A stretch of DNA of 34,215 nucleotides from Planctomycetia bacterium. GTDB lineage: Bacteria > Planctomycetota > UBA1135 > UBA2386. The notes below the pieces were generated by a model. That model worked only from the letters and a program-made list of their open reading frames with translations. It was not told the origin of the DNA and made no database searches. Position numbers and translations under genes: made by a program. Below, piece by piece: positions 23,115-31,282 of the stretch (position 1 is the stretch's first letter; each line of letters opens with the position of its first letter). The stretch covers positions 1-34,215 of the forward strand of contig SXPK01000069.1 in NCBI GenBank assembly GCA_005776365.1. Reading direction: 5' to 3'.

Positions 23115-24833
23115 TCAGAAGAACTCGAACAAGAAGTCCTTCAGCACGGCTCGCAGTGGATCCACGGCGACACCCGGTTGGGCTTCTTGCAATCGCGTCA
23201 GCCTGCGCACGTCGTCCAAGTCGAGCCAGGGGCGAGTCAGTGCGTTGAGCGCTTGGATGCGCAACTGTGGCATCTCGGTCGCATCGAACAGGATCCCGCG
23301 CAGCAGGTCTGCCATCTTCTTGCCCAACCCAGGCTCGGAACGCTCGACCGCCATGCCGGCGATGCTCTGCAGATAGAGCGAGCGCCGCACGTAATCCGAC
23401 TTCGGAATCGCCGCGAAGTATGCGAGGAGTTCGTCCTCTTGACCGCGCAGGTTTGGCAACACGATGGGCACGTAGTGAACGGTGTCGAGTTCGCGTCCCT
23501 GCGAGTCCCTGCTGACCGCGCGCGGATCGGCCAGGAATAGTTCAAACAGCGCCTTCGCGGCATCTTTCGCACGACACAGCGCCAGCCCGATCAAGAACTG
23601 ACGGCCTTCATCGACAGGGGCCTTCTCAAAGCGTTCGCGCAGCAGAGGGACGACACGCGGATCGCCACTGCTGCCGAGCATGCGCAACAGCAGTTGGAGC
23701 CGGGAGCCGGTTGCAGTCTGGATCTGCTCGATCACGACTCCGACGGCATCTGGACGACCTCGCCGAGTCAGTTCGCGCAGGGCGATCGACTTCGCTTCGA
23801 CGAGTTCCTCGCCACCGGCGAGCGTCTCGAACGTGTTCGTCACGTCGTCTCCTTCGACACCGGCCAGCGCTTGTGCCACTGCTAGGCGAACCTCCGGGCG
23901 CGCATCCGTCGACAGCTTCAAGACGGCATCCCGCAGCGAACCCAGCTCGCGTCCGCGCACCTGCTTGAGCGCCTCTTCCTTCTGCTGCGGGTCTGATCCT
24001 GCGAGGGCCTCGGCCAGAACGATGGTGCCCGAGATGCGCCCGGCCCCGTGCAGCACGCCTGCGCAGATCAATCGGAAGTTCCCCACGGAGTGCTCCCAGA
24101 TCGCCTCGAGCGCCACCGCGCCTTGTGATGCTGGCAGTTGGAGGATCTCCTTGAGCACGAGGTCCCGGATCGCAATCGGAGTCTCTGCCCGCATCAAATT
24201 CTGAAACAGCTGCGGACACTCATCCGGGAGCCGCAACCTCGCAGCACGCAGCCACCCGATGCGAGCCTTGCCATCCATGCCCGCCATGAACTGCTGGCCG
24301 GCGGCCCGCACGGTTTCCGCTTTGCCCGAGCCAGCCAAGGCGGCGAATGCAGACTGCCTCACGCCGGGATCAGGATGCTCCATGGCACGGCGCAAGGCAT
24401 CGTCAAACTCGACGCGTTGCATCCGCCCCATCGCCTCGATCGCGTTGCGAACGACGTCAATCAACATCGGTTGCGAGAAGGCGCGATCCATGACTCCGAT
24501 CAAGACGTCGACGGCGTCCTCCGGCGCGCGCGAGAAAAACTCCGTCGCCATCAACCAGACTTCACGACGCGTGTTGCCCTGCAGATTGCCAGCAATCCGC
24601 TCCAGAGCCTGACGCCTGGACCGCACATAGGCCGGCGCCGGATTGGCGAACGGCAGATCGAGCGCCACCGGGAAGTCGTCCTGCCAAGGAACGATGGCCG
24701 AACGGCCCTGCTGCTGCGGGGACTGGCGGGACGGCTCTGCTTGATGCGCAGCAGGCTGGTCTTGCCCAGTGAGCACGCAGGTCGACGCGGACAGGATCAG
24801 GAAGAACGAGAGACGGCGATGGTTGGCGTTCAC
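23115..24833 (-). CDS. Exported HEAT-repeat protein
   Basis: A GTG at 24833 starts a 572-residue protein with a signal peptide (RRLSFFLILSASTCVLTG) and a Gln/Pro/Ser-rich linker to about residue 50. The remainder is a solenoid of HEAT-like helical pairs, for example PDPGVRQSAFAALAGSGKAETV, ARPEVRLAVAQALAGVEGDDV and GSRLQLLLRMLGSSGDPRVVPLL, consistent with a protein-binding scaffold in the periplasm or on the surface. It does not carry the HGGQYRGP or WEFWWEF blocks of the tandem paralogs, so it is a separate subfamily. It lies 86 bp downstream of the TolC-like gene on the same strand and is the last gene of the long minus-strand array. Function unknown. Confidence 0.83.
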   Translation of the reverse strand: MNANHRRLSFFLILSASTCVLTGQDQPAAHQAEPSRQSPQQQGRSAIVPWQDDFPVALDLPFANPAPAYVRSRRQALERIAGNLQGNTRREVWLMATEFFSRAPEDAVDVLIGVMDRAFSQPMLIDVVRNAIEAMGRMQRVEFDDALRRAMEHPDPGVRQSAFAALAGSGKAETVRAAGQQFMAGMDGKARIGWLRAARLRLPDECPQLFQNLMRAETPIAIRDLVLKEILQLPASQGAVALEAIWEHSVGNFRLICAGVLHGAGRISGTIVLAEALAGSDPQQKEEALKQVRGRELGSLRDAVLKLSTDARPEVRLAVAQALAGVEGDDVTNTFETLAGGEELVEAKSIALRELTRRGRPDAVGVVIEQIQTATGSRLQLLLRMLGSSGDPRVVPLLRERFEKAPVDEGRQFLIGLALCRAKDAAKALFELFLADPRAVSRDSQGRELDTVHYVPIVLPNLRGQEDELLAYFAAIPKSDYVRRSLYLQSIAGMAVERSEPGLGKKMADLLRGILFDATEMPQLRIQALNALTRPWLDLDDVRRLTRLQEAQPGVAVDPLRAVLKDFLFEFF

Positions 24834-24919
24834 AACAATGTCCAGCGAGCAATGCGCAAGAACGGATGCATGCCGTTGCTGCCGCGTCGCAAGCTAGCAA
24901 CGCTGCGCCTCTCAGTCAC

Positions 24920-26539
24920 TCAATCCTGTGGCGCCGCCAGCAGCCCCTGCGCGTGGAGCAACCGACTCTGTGCCTTGCGGTAATCCAGCTCGTTGCGTAG
25001 CAGGCGACCGCGCGCTTCCCGCAGCTCCTGATTGCGCCGCTGAACTTCGAATGCAGTCGACGATCCAACGCCGAGCTTGACCTGCTCTGTTTCCAGGTTC
25101 GTCACGGCCAGACGCACCGACTCCGCACTCGCCTGGATCGACTGGGACAAGCTGTCGATGCTGCGCACTGCTTCGCGAACTTCCTTCGCGACCGTCAGCA
25201 TGGACCCGTAGAGAGCGCGCTGCCTCCGCTCGACCTCGAGTTGCGCGTTGCGCTCGCGTGACCGTGCGGCTTGGTTGCCGATCGGCACGCTGAACTGCAA
25301 ACGGACGCCCCAGTCCGGGTACTCCTGCTGCGACGCGTCGTTGAACGAGTCGCGGTAGACATTGTCGCTGACGCCATCCGATGAGTAGGTGCTGACGAGA
25401 TCGAGCTGCGGCAGCAGGTCTCGATTGGCTTTCATGAGCGCGATCTCGGCCTCCGCAACGCTGCTGCGCGCGGCCTTGAGGTCTGGTCGGTTGGCCAATG
25501 CCGTGTCGACGAGCGCGCCGACATCCTCCGCGACTGGCGCGAACGTCGTCTCGATGGCCTCGATCGGCTGCAGGTTCCACCGCCAGATCTGGCCGTCGCT
25601 GTCATCGAAGAGCAATCGTCGCAGCTCGTCCTCGCTGCGCCGGATCTGATTCTCGGCCGCGATGCGTTCTTCGAGTCGCCGGGCAACTTCAGCATCGTCT
25701 GCGACGCGGTCCCGCGGCGCGAGCGCACGCACCCGGATCTGCTCGAGCGTGATGCGCAGTTGCTCCTGCGCGACAGCCAACGCCGACTGCACGATGCGGT
25801 AGTTCTCGCGCGTGTAGACCAGTTCCCAGTAGGCCTGGACCACGAGAAGCAAGGTGTCCTGCACCGAGCGCGCGAACTGCTGGTCGCTGCGCGCGATGCC
25901 TTGCTGCGCCGACTCCATGTCGGCCCGCGCATAGTCCGACCACGCCCCACGCAACAAAGGTTGCGTGTAGGACAGCACCATCTCGGACGTGAACTGCGTG
26001 CCGGGGAAGAACCCGCTCTGGCTGATCGTGTCCAAGCGCGCGGGGCGATACGACAGGTCGAACAAGCCACCTGAGATCACCCGCTGCCGCCAACCCACGG
26101 TCGCATCGATCGACTGGCGTTGGATCGACGGCTGCACAAAGCTCCGCTGCGGCGACTGCGATTCTGCGTAGCCGGTGTCGCCATACAGTTCTGGATTGAA
26201 CACGGCTTCTGCGCCCACCAGCGACTGGCGCGCCTGCTGCGGAACGAGTTCCCCGGCCCTCAACTCGACGTTGTTCGCGCGTGCGAGTCGCAGCGCTTCT
26301 GCCAACGTGAGTTCGCGTCGAGGCAGTCCACGACGTTCCGCCTCCGCGTCGACCGGCAGCGGCTCTTGGGGGATCGCCGGAACTTGGGCCTTCGATTGCG
26401 CGAAGCCAGACCCCGATAGAGCCAACCAGACGGCGCTGGCGATTGCGAGGCCGCGGGAGCGCGCGGCGAGAGCGGACATACGTGGTTCTGCCATGCGGCG
26501 CATCACAGGGCCGGACTTGGTAGCCGATCGAGCCTGCAC
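24920..26539 (-). CDS. TolC-family outer membrane efflux protein
   Basis: TolC-family proteins form trimeric outer membrane channels with a periplasmic alpha-barrel, exporting small molecules or proteins with an inner membrane pump. The 539-residue product shows the duplicated OEP layout: first half from LTLAEALRLARANN, with beta-strand segments such as YGDTGYAESQSP and SYTQPLLRGAW, and second half from LVDTALANRPDLKAARSSV, with WGVRLQFSVPIGN and a coiled helix rich in Arg/Glu/Gln. A GTG at 26539 is well supported by AGGGAGG seven bases upstream; this gives a long basic n-region before the signal peptide hydrophobic core (GLAIASAVWLALSGSGFAQS). Internal ATGs at 26503, 26494 and 26479 are alternatives. 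No membrane-fusion protein or RND/ABC pump gene is adjacent, so its substrate is unknown. Confidence 0.92.
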   Translation of the reverse strand: MQARSATKSGPVMRRMAEPRMSALAARSRGLAIASAVWLALSGSGFAQSKAQVPAIPQEPLPVDAEAERRGLPRRELTLAEALRLARANNVELRAGELVPQQARQSLVGAEAVFNPELYGDTGYAESQSPQRSFVQPSIQRQSIDATVGWRQRVISGGLFDLSYRPARLDTISQSGFFPGTQFTSEMVLSYTQPLLRGAWSDYARADMESAQQGIARSDQQFARSVQDTLLLVVQAYWELVYTRENYRIVQSALAVAQEQLRITLEQIRVRALAPRDRVADDAEVARRLEERIAAENQIRRSEDELRRLLFDDSDGQIWRWNLQPIEAIETTFAPVAEDVGALVDTALANRPDLKAARSSVAEAEIALMKANRDLLPQLDLVSTYSSDGVSDNVYRDSFNDASQQEYPDWGVRLQFSVPIGNQAARSRERNAQLEVERRQRALYGSMLTVAKEVREAVRSIDSLSQSIQASAESVRLAVTNLETEQVKLGVGSSTAFEVQRRNQELREARGRLLRNELDYRKAQSRLLHAQGLLAAPQD

Positions 26540-26546
26540 GATCCAG

Positions 26547-26553
26547 CCTCCCT
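26547..26553 (-). promoter_or_regulatory. Ribosome binding site deciding the start of the TolC-family gene
   Basis: AGGGAGG on the minus strand is seven bases before the GTG at 26539. None of the downstream in-frame ATGs has a comparable site, so the GTG start is favoured. Confidence 0.65.
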
Positions 26554-26572
26554 GGTCCTGCCTCTCCTGACT

Positions 26573-26589
26573 AGCTCGAACTTCGAGCT
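26573..26589. promoter_or_regulatory. 17-bp near-perfect palindrome between anti-sigma candidate and TolC gene
   Basis: AGCTCGAA and TTCGAGCT flank a single central C, giving two 8-bp arms. It occupies the 54-bp gap upstream of the TolC-family gene. The arms and one-base centre suit a dimeric DNA-binding site better than an RNA hairpin; no T-tract follows. No regulator gene that would bind it is identified. Confidence 0.4.
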
Positions 26590-26593
26590 CCTG

Positions 26594-28045
26594 TCAGAGC
26601 CCTGCAAGTTCTTGACGAGGAGCCGACGCCAGCAGGCTGTCCGTCAGGCATCGCGACAACGCCGCGCGCCCATGCAACGTCGCCGGATCGGCCAGTGCCG
26701 CAACCCGGCGAAGTTCGAGTTGCCAGCGCGCGAAACCCAGCAGATCCGGGCGCCGCGTCGCGGCGAACATTTGCAGCGAGAGATAGTCCGGGGCGAGCGC
26801 CTCAGGACGCCAGCGGCGGAGGGACCGCTCGACTGCAGCCAGCGCTGCTGGTGAAAGCAGGTCCTGAAAGCCGTAGGCCATTGCCGTCGGGACATCGGGA
26901 GTTTCGACCTTGCCCAGGCGCCGCTCCTCCAAGTGCCCGAGCATCAACAGGCGAACCGCCCGGGCCTGGGTCGGATCGACGCCGAAGGCCGCAGCCATCC
27001 GCAAGAATCGACCTGCAGCCGCGAGGTTGGCCGCAGGTTCGGCGGCCTGCAACATGCGCGGTCGCCGCCGACCCCAGACCTCGTCGCCGACCACCAGGAC
27101 GCCGGCGATCAACCGGTCGCCGTGCACGCGCAGCAATGCGCCGTCGACTCGTCCGTTGGCTCCAGCCGCCTCGGCGAGTGCGCACAGCGCCATGGCGAGA
27201 TCTCCACCGTCCAACTTTGGCAGCCCGGCCTGAAGTCGATCGACAATCGACCTCGCGCTGCCGTCGAATTGCGAGCCAGCGCCCAACAACGCGCGGAGCG
27301 CCAGCGCGAGGTCGCGCAACGGCAGATCGCTCGCCGCTGATTGCTTCGCAACTTCCGCCGCGAGGCAGTTGGCGCGCCCGGACAGAGAAGCTACCAGCGC
27401 ATCATCGCGCAACGCACGCCGACGCAACTCCGCGGTGTCCCGCAGTTCTCGGTCAAGGCGCAAGTACGACACCGCGTTCTCAGGGGCGACCCATTCCGTC
27501 AGATGCCCTGCGACAGGAGCTTCCGAGAACCTCGTCCATGCATCGGTGAGCGGTGACCCCGGTGCGAAGCGTTGCGTCGCATCCATCGCCTTCGCGATCG
27601 TGGATGGCATGGGCGGCGTCGGAAATGGCTGCGGTGCGGCCAGGACCGGTTCGTCCTGGGTGTCGCCGCGGACTGGCAAGCCGATGACACGACGCAAGCC
27701 GAGCGGATCCGTCGCCGCGAGAAGAGCGAACCCGATCCATGCTGCAGCCGCCGCCAGCGGCCAGCCGCGCGGCAGCATCCGGCGCTGGGCAGGCCCCCCG
27801 CGGCGCCGCGTGCCTTCGCTCAGCTTCTGCATGCGCGAGGCAAAACCAGCGCTCGGCTCGCATCCCAGTTCGCGAAACCGCTCGACCAGATCGCGAGTCT
27901 CAGCGAACTCGACCGCGGCAACCGGATCGGTGGCCATGCGGTCGCGCAGAGGCTGCAGGTCCTTTTGCAGGCCTTGGCCCAACGCCAGGTCGATCCAAGT
28001 GACCGGGCCATCTTCGCCGCGCTCACTCATGCCCGCTGCGCTCAT
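26594..28045 (-). CDS. Single-pass membrane protein coupled to an ECF sigma factor, probable anti-sigma factor
   Basis: The ATG at 28045 overlaps the sigma factor stop by 4 nt (ATGA), so the two are translationally coupled; the track's longer start runs through the sigma gene. The 483-residue product has a cytoplasmic N-terminal domain of about 90 residues (helical: DLALGQGLQKDLQPLRDRMATDP, ETRDLVERFRELGCEP), one membrane helix at about 95-112 (WPLAAAAAWIGFALLAA) and a large, mostly helical extracytoplasmic domain. This topology and position are those of an anti-sigma factor, but the N-terminal domain does not show a zinc-binding HxxxCxxC motif, so the assignment rests on context. The extracytoplasmic part is rich in Ala/Leu/Arg helices and could sense an envelope signal (inference). 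Confidence 0.78.
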   Translation of the reverse strand: MSAAGMSERGEDGPVTWIDLALGQGLQKDLQPLRDRMATDPVAAVEFAETRDLVERFRELGCEPSAGFASRMQKLSEGTRRRGGPAQRRMLPRGWPLAAAAAWIGFALLAATDPLGLRRVIGLPVRGDTQDEPVLAAPQPFPTPPMPSTIAKAMDATQRFAPGSPLTDAWTRFSEAPVAGHLTEWVAPENAVSYLRLDRELRDTAELRRRALRDDALVASLSGRANCLAAEVAKQSAASDLPLRDLALALRALLGAGSQFDGSARSIVDRLQAGLPKLDGGDLAMALCALAEAAGANGRVDGALLRVHGDRLIAGVLVVGDEVWGRRRPRMLQAAEPAANLAAAGRFLRMAAAFGVDPTQARAVRLLMLGHLEERRLGKVETPDVPTAMAYGFQDLLSPAALAAVERSLRRWRPEALAPDYLSLQMFAATRRPDLLGFARWQLELRRVAALADPATLHGRAALSRCLTDSLLASAPRQELAGL

Positions 28046-28668
28046 CGCTCCCCCGCTGTCTTTCGGCCCTGGTCCGCATCCGTCGAGTCGCCTGACTGTG
28101 CCAACAGGACTTTCAAGGCGCTCACCGCGTTGTGCATGCGCGATTTCACGGTGCCCACCGGGATGCCGAGAAGCTGGCCGATCTCGGCGTAAGGTCGCTC
28201 CTGGTAGACCGCGAGTTCGAACACGATCCGATGCGGCGCGGTGAGCGACTCCATCGCGCGGCGTAGCTGCGCCTTCTCCTCGTCCTCCACTGCGCTCATC
28301 CAAGGCGCTTGCTCATGTCCCACTGGCTCGAGAACCGGCGCGTCGAGCGTTGTCTGGTCCAGTGAAAACAACCTTCGATGCGGGCGCTGCGAACGGTAGT
28401 GGTCGATCCAGAGATTGGTCGCCACGCGGTAGACGTAGGTCGAGAGCTTGCCTTCGGGTCGGTAGCGACGTCGGGCCTGCATAAGCTTGAGGAACAGTTC
28501 CTGACAGAGGTCCTCGGCTCGGTCTCGGTCCCAGCAAAGGCGGTAGAAGAACTGGACCATGCGCGCCTGGTAATGCTCGACCAGGGCCTGAAACGCCACC
28601 GGGTCGCCGTCGCGGTATGCGAGCAGCAAGTCTGGATCGCGGTCAGGGTCTGCGATGCGCTTGCGCAT
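28042..28668 (-). CDS. ECF-type RNA polymerase sigma factor
   Basis: The 208-residue protein has region 2 (residues about 18-100: AYRDGDPVAFQALVEHY, DRAEDLCQELFLKL, LSTYVYRVATNLWIDHYRS) and region 4 (about 140-195: LTAPHRIVFELAVYQERPYAEIGQLLGIPVGTVKSRMHNAV), with a short acidic linker, as in extracytoplasmic-function sigma factors of the RpoE-like type. It directs RNA polymerase to stress or envelope-responsive promoters, often including its own. The next gene is translationally coupled and probably encodes its anti-sigma factor. The ATG at 28668 lacks a visible Shine-Dalgarno sequence. It lies 52 bp downstream of tsaE. The RseP protease elsewhere in the window could in principle act on a membrane anti-sigma, but no evidence here links them. 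Confidence 0.92.
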   Translation of the reverse strand: MRKRIADPDRDPDLLLAYRDGDPVAFQALVEHYQARMVQFFYRLCWDRDRAEDLCQELFLKLMQARRRYRPEGKLSTYVYRVATNLWIDHYRSQRPHRRLFSLDQTTLDAPVLEPVGHEQAPWMSAVEDEEKAQLRRAMESLTAPHRIVFELAVYQERPYAEIGQLLGIPVGTVKSRMHNAVSALKVLLAQSGDSTDADQGRKTAGER

Positions 28669-28720
28669 GATCGGATTTTAGTCGGGACAGGCGCCGCAAC
28701 GGCCGGCCAGCCGCTCCGGT

Positions 28721-29236
28721 TCATCCACCTATCGGGTTTTCGCCGAGAGTTTCGATCCAGGGGAAGGCTCGGGCCTCTGCACAACGAAATCTGCAGGCAC
28801 GGCCGCCGTCCGGCATCGGGATCAGTTCTACCCACAAGGTGCCGGCTGGCATCAGGCTCAGGATCCGGTCGGCCCACTCGACACACGCGATGGCATCGGG
28901 CTGGAACAAGTACTCCAGGCCACCGTCGGCGAGGAAGCCTTCGAGCTTCGCCGGCAGGTAGGCGTCGGCATGCAGCAACCGCGTGACCCCAGGATGCTCG
29001 ACGACCAGCAGGTAGGTCGGACTGGCGACGTCTTCTGGAGCGTCGATCGCAAGGCCGCGGGCCAATCCGCGGACCAGCGTTGTCTTGCCGGCGCCGATCT
29101 CGCCCACCAGACCGAGCGCATCGCCGGGCTGCAAATGGGCGCCGATTGCTGACCCAAGCGCCTCCGTCAATGCCGCATCCGCCGAGAGCCGGAGTTCGCG
29201 CCGCACCGGCGGCAGATCAGCCGAGTCCGATCGCAT
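28721..29236 (-). CDS. tsaE: tRNA threonylcarbamoyladenosine biosynthesis ATPase TsaE
   Basis: TsaE is the P-loop ATPase needed, with TsaB, TsaD and TsaC, for the t6A modification of ANN-decoding tRNAs. The 171-residue protein (ATG at 29236, with AAGGGGG seven bases upstream) shows the Walker A GEIGAGKTT (residues 45-53), SPTYLLVVEH, the LLHADAYLP strand-turn and VEWADRI, all typical of the family, and a length near the usual 140-170. The track start at 29317 adds sequence from within thiL. It overlaps the thiL 3' end by 20 nt. TsaB and TsaD are not in this window. Confidence 0.93.
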   Translation of the reverse strand: MRSDSADLPPVRRELRLSADAALTEALGSAIGAHLQPGDALGLVGEIGAGKTTLVRGLARGLAIDAPEDVASPTYLLVVEHPGVTRLLHADAYLPAKLEGFLADGGLEYLFQPDAIACVEWADRILSLMPAGTLWVELIPMPDGGRACRFRCAEARAFPWIETLGENPIGG

Positions 29237-30161
29237 GCTGATGCCCCCTTGGCGCGATGGGAACCCGCGTATCGCCCTTGCAGATCCAAAGCCCCGGCTG
29301 GCGCACGATGCGACCAATCGGCCGACGCGCGCGGTTCGTCAACGGCCCGCCTGTCGGCAGCGCCTTCCCGCGCGCAACCGTGAACAACAGTTCATGGTCT
29401 TCGCCATCGCCTAGCGCGCGCAGCAGCGCCGCCTCGCGGTCCCCCTTTGCCAGTCGCTTCGCCGCAGTTGACACGGGGACCGCGGCTGCGTCGATCTCCG
29501 CGCCCAGTCCGCCGGACGCCTCCAGCAGAGTCGCGAGGTCGAGCAGCAGTCCGTCGCTGATGTCCATGCATGAAGTGCACGGCGTCGAACGGCGCCCGAG
29601 CCAGGCACCCTCGATCAACGCTGGACGGAAGTGAAGGTGTCGCCCGGCGATGCTGCCGCCCAGTGCTCCAGTGACGTGGATCGCGTCCCCGACCCGCGCG
29701 CCGCTGCGAAGCAAGGCGCGATCGAGCACGTGCCCCACCGCCGTCACCGTGGCGACCAGCGGGCCACGAGTCGCGGAGACATCGCCGCCGACGACAAAGC
29801 ACTTGCCGCGACGCGCCGCAGCGCGGATGCCCAGCAGCAATCGGTGCAATCGTGATTCTGCGAGCGTTCTGGGCAACAGCAGCGAAACGAGCAAGTAATC
29901 AGGCGCAGCGCCCATCGCCGCGAGGTCCGACAGGTTGCGGTTGACAGCCTTCTGCCCGACGAAGAACAGGTCCTCGCCGGACTCATAGTGCTCGCCTTCC
30001 ACGATCGGATCGACGCAGAGCACCGAGTCGCGGCCGCGGTTCTTGCAGATTGCAGCATCGTCGCCGATGGCGACGACGGCGTCCTTTGGCGCGGGGAACC
30101 ACCGCTGCAAGCGGCGAGTCAAATCGCGCTCACCGGTCACGGGGAATCTCGGCCTCCGCAT
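29217..30161 (-). CDS. thiL: Thiamine-monophosphate kinase
   Basis: ThiL phosphorylates thiamine monophosphate to the active cofactor thiamine diphosphate with ATP. The 314-residue protein has the N-terminal GERDLTRRLQRWFP segment, the metal- and phosphate-binding AIGDDAAI, the Asp/Asn-rich NRNLSDLAAMGAAP segment, VVGGDVSAT, HVTGALGGS, MDISDGLLLDL and GEDHELLFTV, the standard PurM/AIR-synthase-fold order. The ATG at 30161 is used; the GTG at 30140, nearer to the conserved GERDL, is also possible. It overlaps the signal-peptidase-like gene by 32 nt at its 5' end and tsaE by 20 nt at its 3' end, in a compact thiE-like/thiL/tsaE run. Confidence 0.95.
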   Translation of the reverse strand: MRRPRFPVTGERDLTRRLQRWFPAPKDAVVAIGDDAAICKNRGRDSVLCVDPIVEGEHYESGEDLFFVGQKAVNRNLSDLAAMGAAPDYLLVSLLLPRTLAESRLHRLLLGIRAAARRGKCFVVGGDVSATRGPLVATVTAVGHVLDRALLRSGARVGDAIHVTGALGGSIAGRHLHFRPALIEGAWLGRRSTPCTSCMDISDGLLLDLATLLEASGGLGAEIDAAAVPVSTAAKRLAKGDREAALLRALGDGEDHELLFTVARGKALPTGGPLTNRARRPIGRIVRQPGLWICKGDTRVPIAPRGHQHAIGLG

Positions 30162-30573
30162 CCGCGCCAAAGACCACCAGGACAACGCCGCGCACCGCAT
30201 CGCGCATCACGGGGCCGAAAACGCGCGAATCCGGCAGACGGGATGCAGCATAGTCGTGTCGCAACACCAAGCGGTCGTCGGCGGTGACTTCCTGCACGCG
30301 GGACAACACCGTGCCGCCATCCGGCACCTCGCAGAACACTTCGTGCCCAACCTTTGCTGTCTTGCCGCTCCTGGCAACAAGGCAAACAGAACTAGGTGCG
30401 ATGTGCGGCATCGTGTCCATGCCTGCAGGCACACGGATCACTGCATACATTTGCCAGAACACGATGCCGGCGATCACCGCGACTGGCAGCGTGAGCCGGC
30501 GCAGTGCCGAGGCGATTTTTTGCGGCTCGAAGCCAGCGGAGGCACCGCTCATCACGCGCGCACTTGCCGTCAT
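30130..30573 (-). CDS. S26 signal-peptidase-like membrane protein lacking the usual catalytic serine
   Basis: The protein is about 147 residues from the ATG at 30573 (the ATG at 30552 is equally possible). It has one membrane helix at about 28-46 (TLPVAVIAGIVFWQMYAVI), followed by VPAGMDTMPHIAPSSVCLV. In type I signal peptidases this place reads V-P-[ST]-x-S-M-x-P-T-(I/L), with the nucleophile serine; here the serine position is Met52 and the segment is altered. The region usually supplying the general-base lysine (FCEVPDGGTVLSRVQEV) has no lysine. RLVLRHDYAASRLPDSRVFGPV and DAVRGVVLVVFG resemble the substrate-region strands and C-terminal part of the S26 fold. It is therefore probably an inactive S26-like protein, or serves another role. 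It lies between the ThiE-like gene and thiL. Confidence 0.7.
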   Translation of the reverse strand: MTASARVMSGASAGFEPQKIASALRRLTLPVAVIAGIVFWQMYAVIRVPAGMDTMPHIAPSSVCLVARSGKTAKVGHEVFCEVPDGGTVLSRVQEVTADDRLVLRHDYAASRLPDSRVFGPVMRDAVRGVVLVVFGADAEAEIPRDR

Positions 30574-30604
30574 GCGCGCAGGATCGCACGAAGCGAGGCC
30601 GGGC

Positions 30605-31282
30605 TCAATCGCACAGCGACGCAGGATCCGCCGCCGAGAGCGAAGCAGCCCACGCTTGGACCAGATGCTGCGCCGCCGCACGCGGATCCTCTGCTCCTGC
30701 AATCGCCGACATCACGGCGACGCCGATCGGCCGACGTGCGCGCGGCAAGGCTGCAACCTGCGCTGCATGCCGCGCTTCGACCCCGCCGAGCCACAGCGTC
30801 GGCAAGCCACCCATCAAGGTCCATTCGCCAGCGAGTTCGATGCCGAGGCCCGGATGCCCTGGCTTGGAGCGCGTCGGCCATACCGGCGACAAGCAGGCGA
30901 CATCCACCAACGCAGCCTTCGCCCGCGCCAGTTGCTCAGGATCGTGGCACGAGGCTCCGAGCCAGCCCGTGCCGACCGCTCGGCGTGCAAGGCTCGGCGA
31001 CAACGAATGGCAGCCCACCTGCGCGCCGTCGCAGCAACCTGCCGCGACGAGATCGCACCGATCATTCACGAAGAGCAGGCCAGAAACCGGCTCCAGCAGG
31101 GTGCGCACATGCGCGCACAGTTCGGCGAGCGTGGCAGCGTTCAGCGTCGGCTCGCGAAGCTGTATGGCCCGAACGCCGCCCGCCACCGCCGATTCGACGA
31201 GCCCCAAGATCCGCGCACAGTCGCCGGTGCCGTCGGTCACGAACAACACCTTCAGTGCGTCCAGCGGCAGCGCTCTGCTCAC
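30605..31282 (-). CDS. thiE: ThiE/TenI-family thiamine phosphate synthase-like protein
   Basis: ThiE joins HMP-PP and thiazole phosphate to thiamine phosphate; TenI relatives act as thiazole tautomerase. The 225-residue TIM-barrel protein shows VLFVTDG, AIQLREPT (residues 40-46), GLLFVNDRCDLVAAG, WLGASCHDPEQL, VDVACLSPVWPTRSKPGHPGLG and GIAVMSAI-type VAVMSAIAG. The Lys of the ThiE QLReK motif is Pro45, and the GVHLGQ(E/D) motif is degenerate (AQVGCHSLSP), so either an atypical ThiE or a TenI-like enzyme is possible. The GTG at 31282 overlaps the corA stop by 4 nt (GTGA); the track start at 31369 lies in corA. The nearby thiL supports a thiamine role. Confidence 0.78.
   Translation of the reverse strand: MSRALPLDALKVLFVTDGTGDCARILGLVESAVAGGVRAIQLREPTLNAATLAELCAHVRTLLEPVSGLLFVNDRCDLVAAGCCDGAQVGCHSLSPSLARRAVGTGWLGASCHDPEQLARAKAALVDVACLSPVWPTRSKPGHPGLGIELAGEWTLMGGLPTLWLGGVEARHAAQVAALPRARRPIGVAVMSAIAGAEDPRAAAQHLVQAWAASLSAADPASLCD

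Noticed and set aside
24861-24877. AACGG/CCGTT hairpin between the TolC-family and HEAT genes
   Set aside because: Its stem is only 5 bp and no T-tract follows, so it is too weak to call a terminator.
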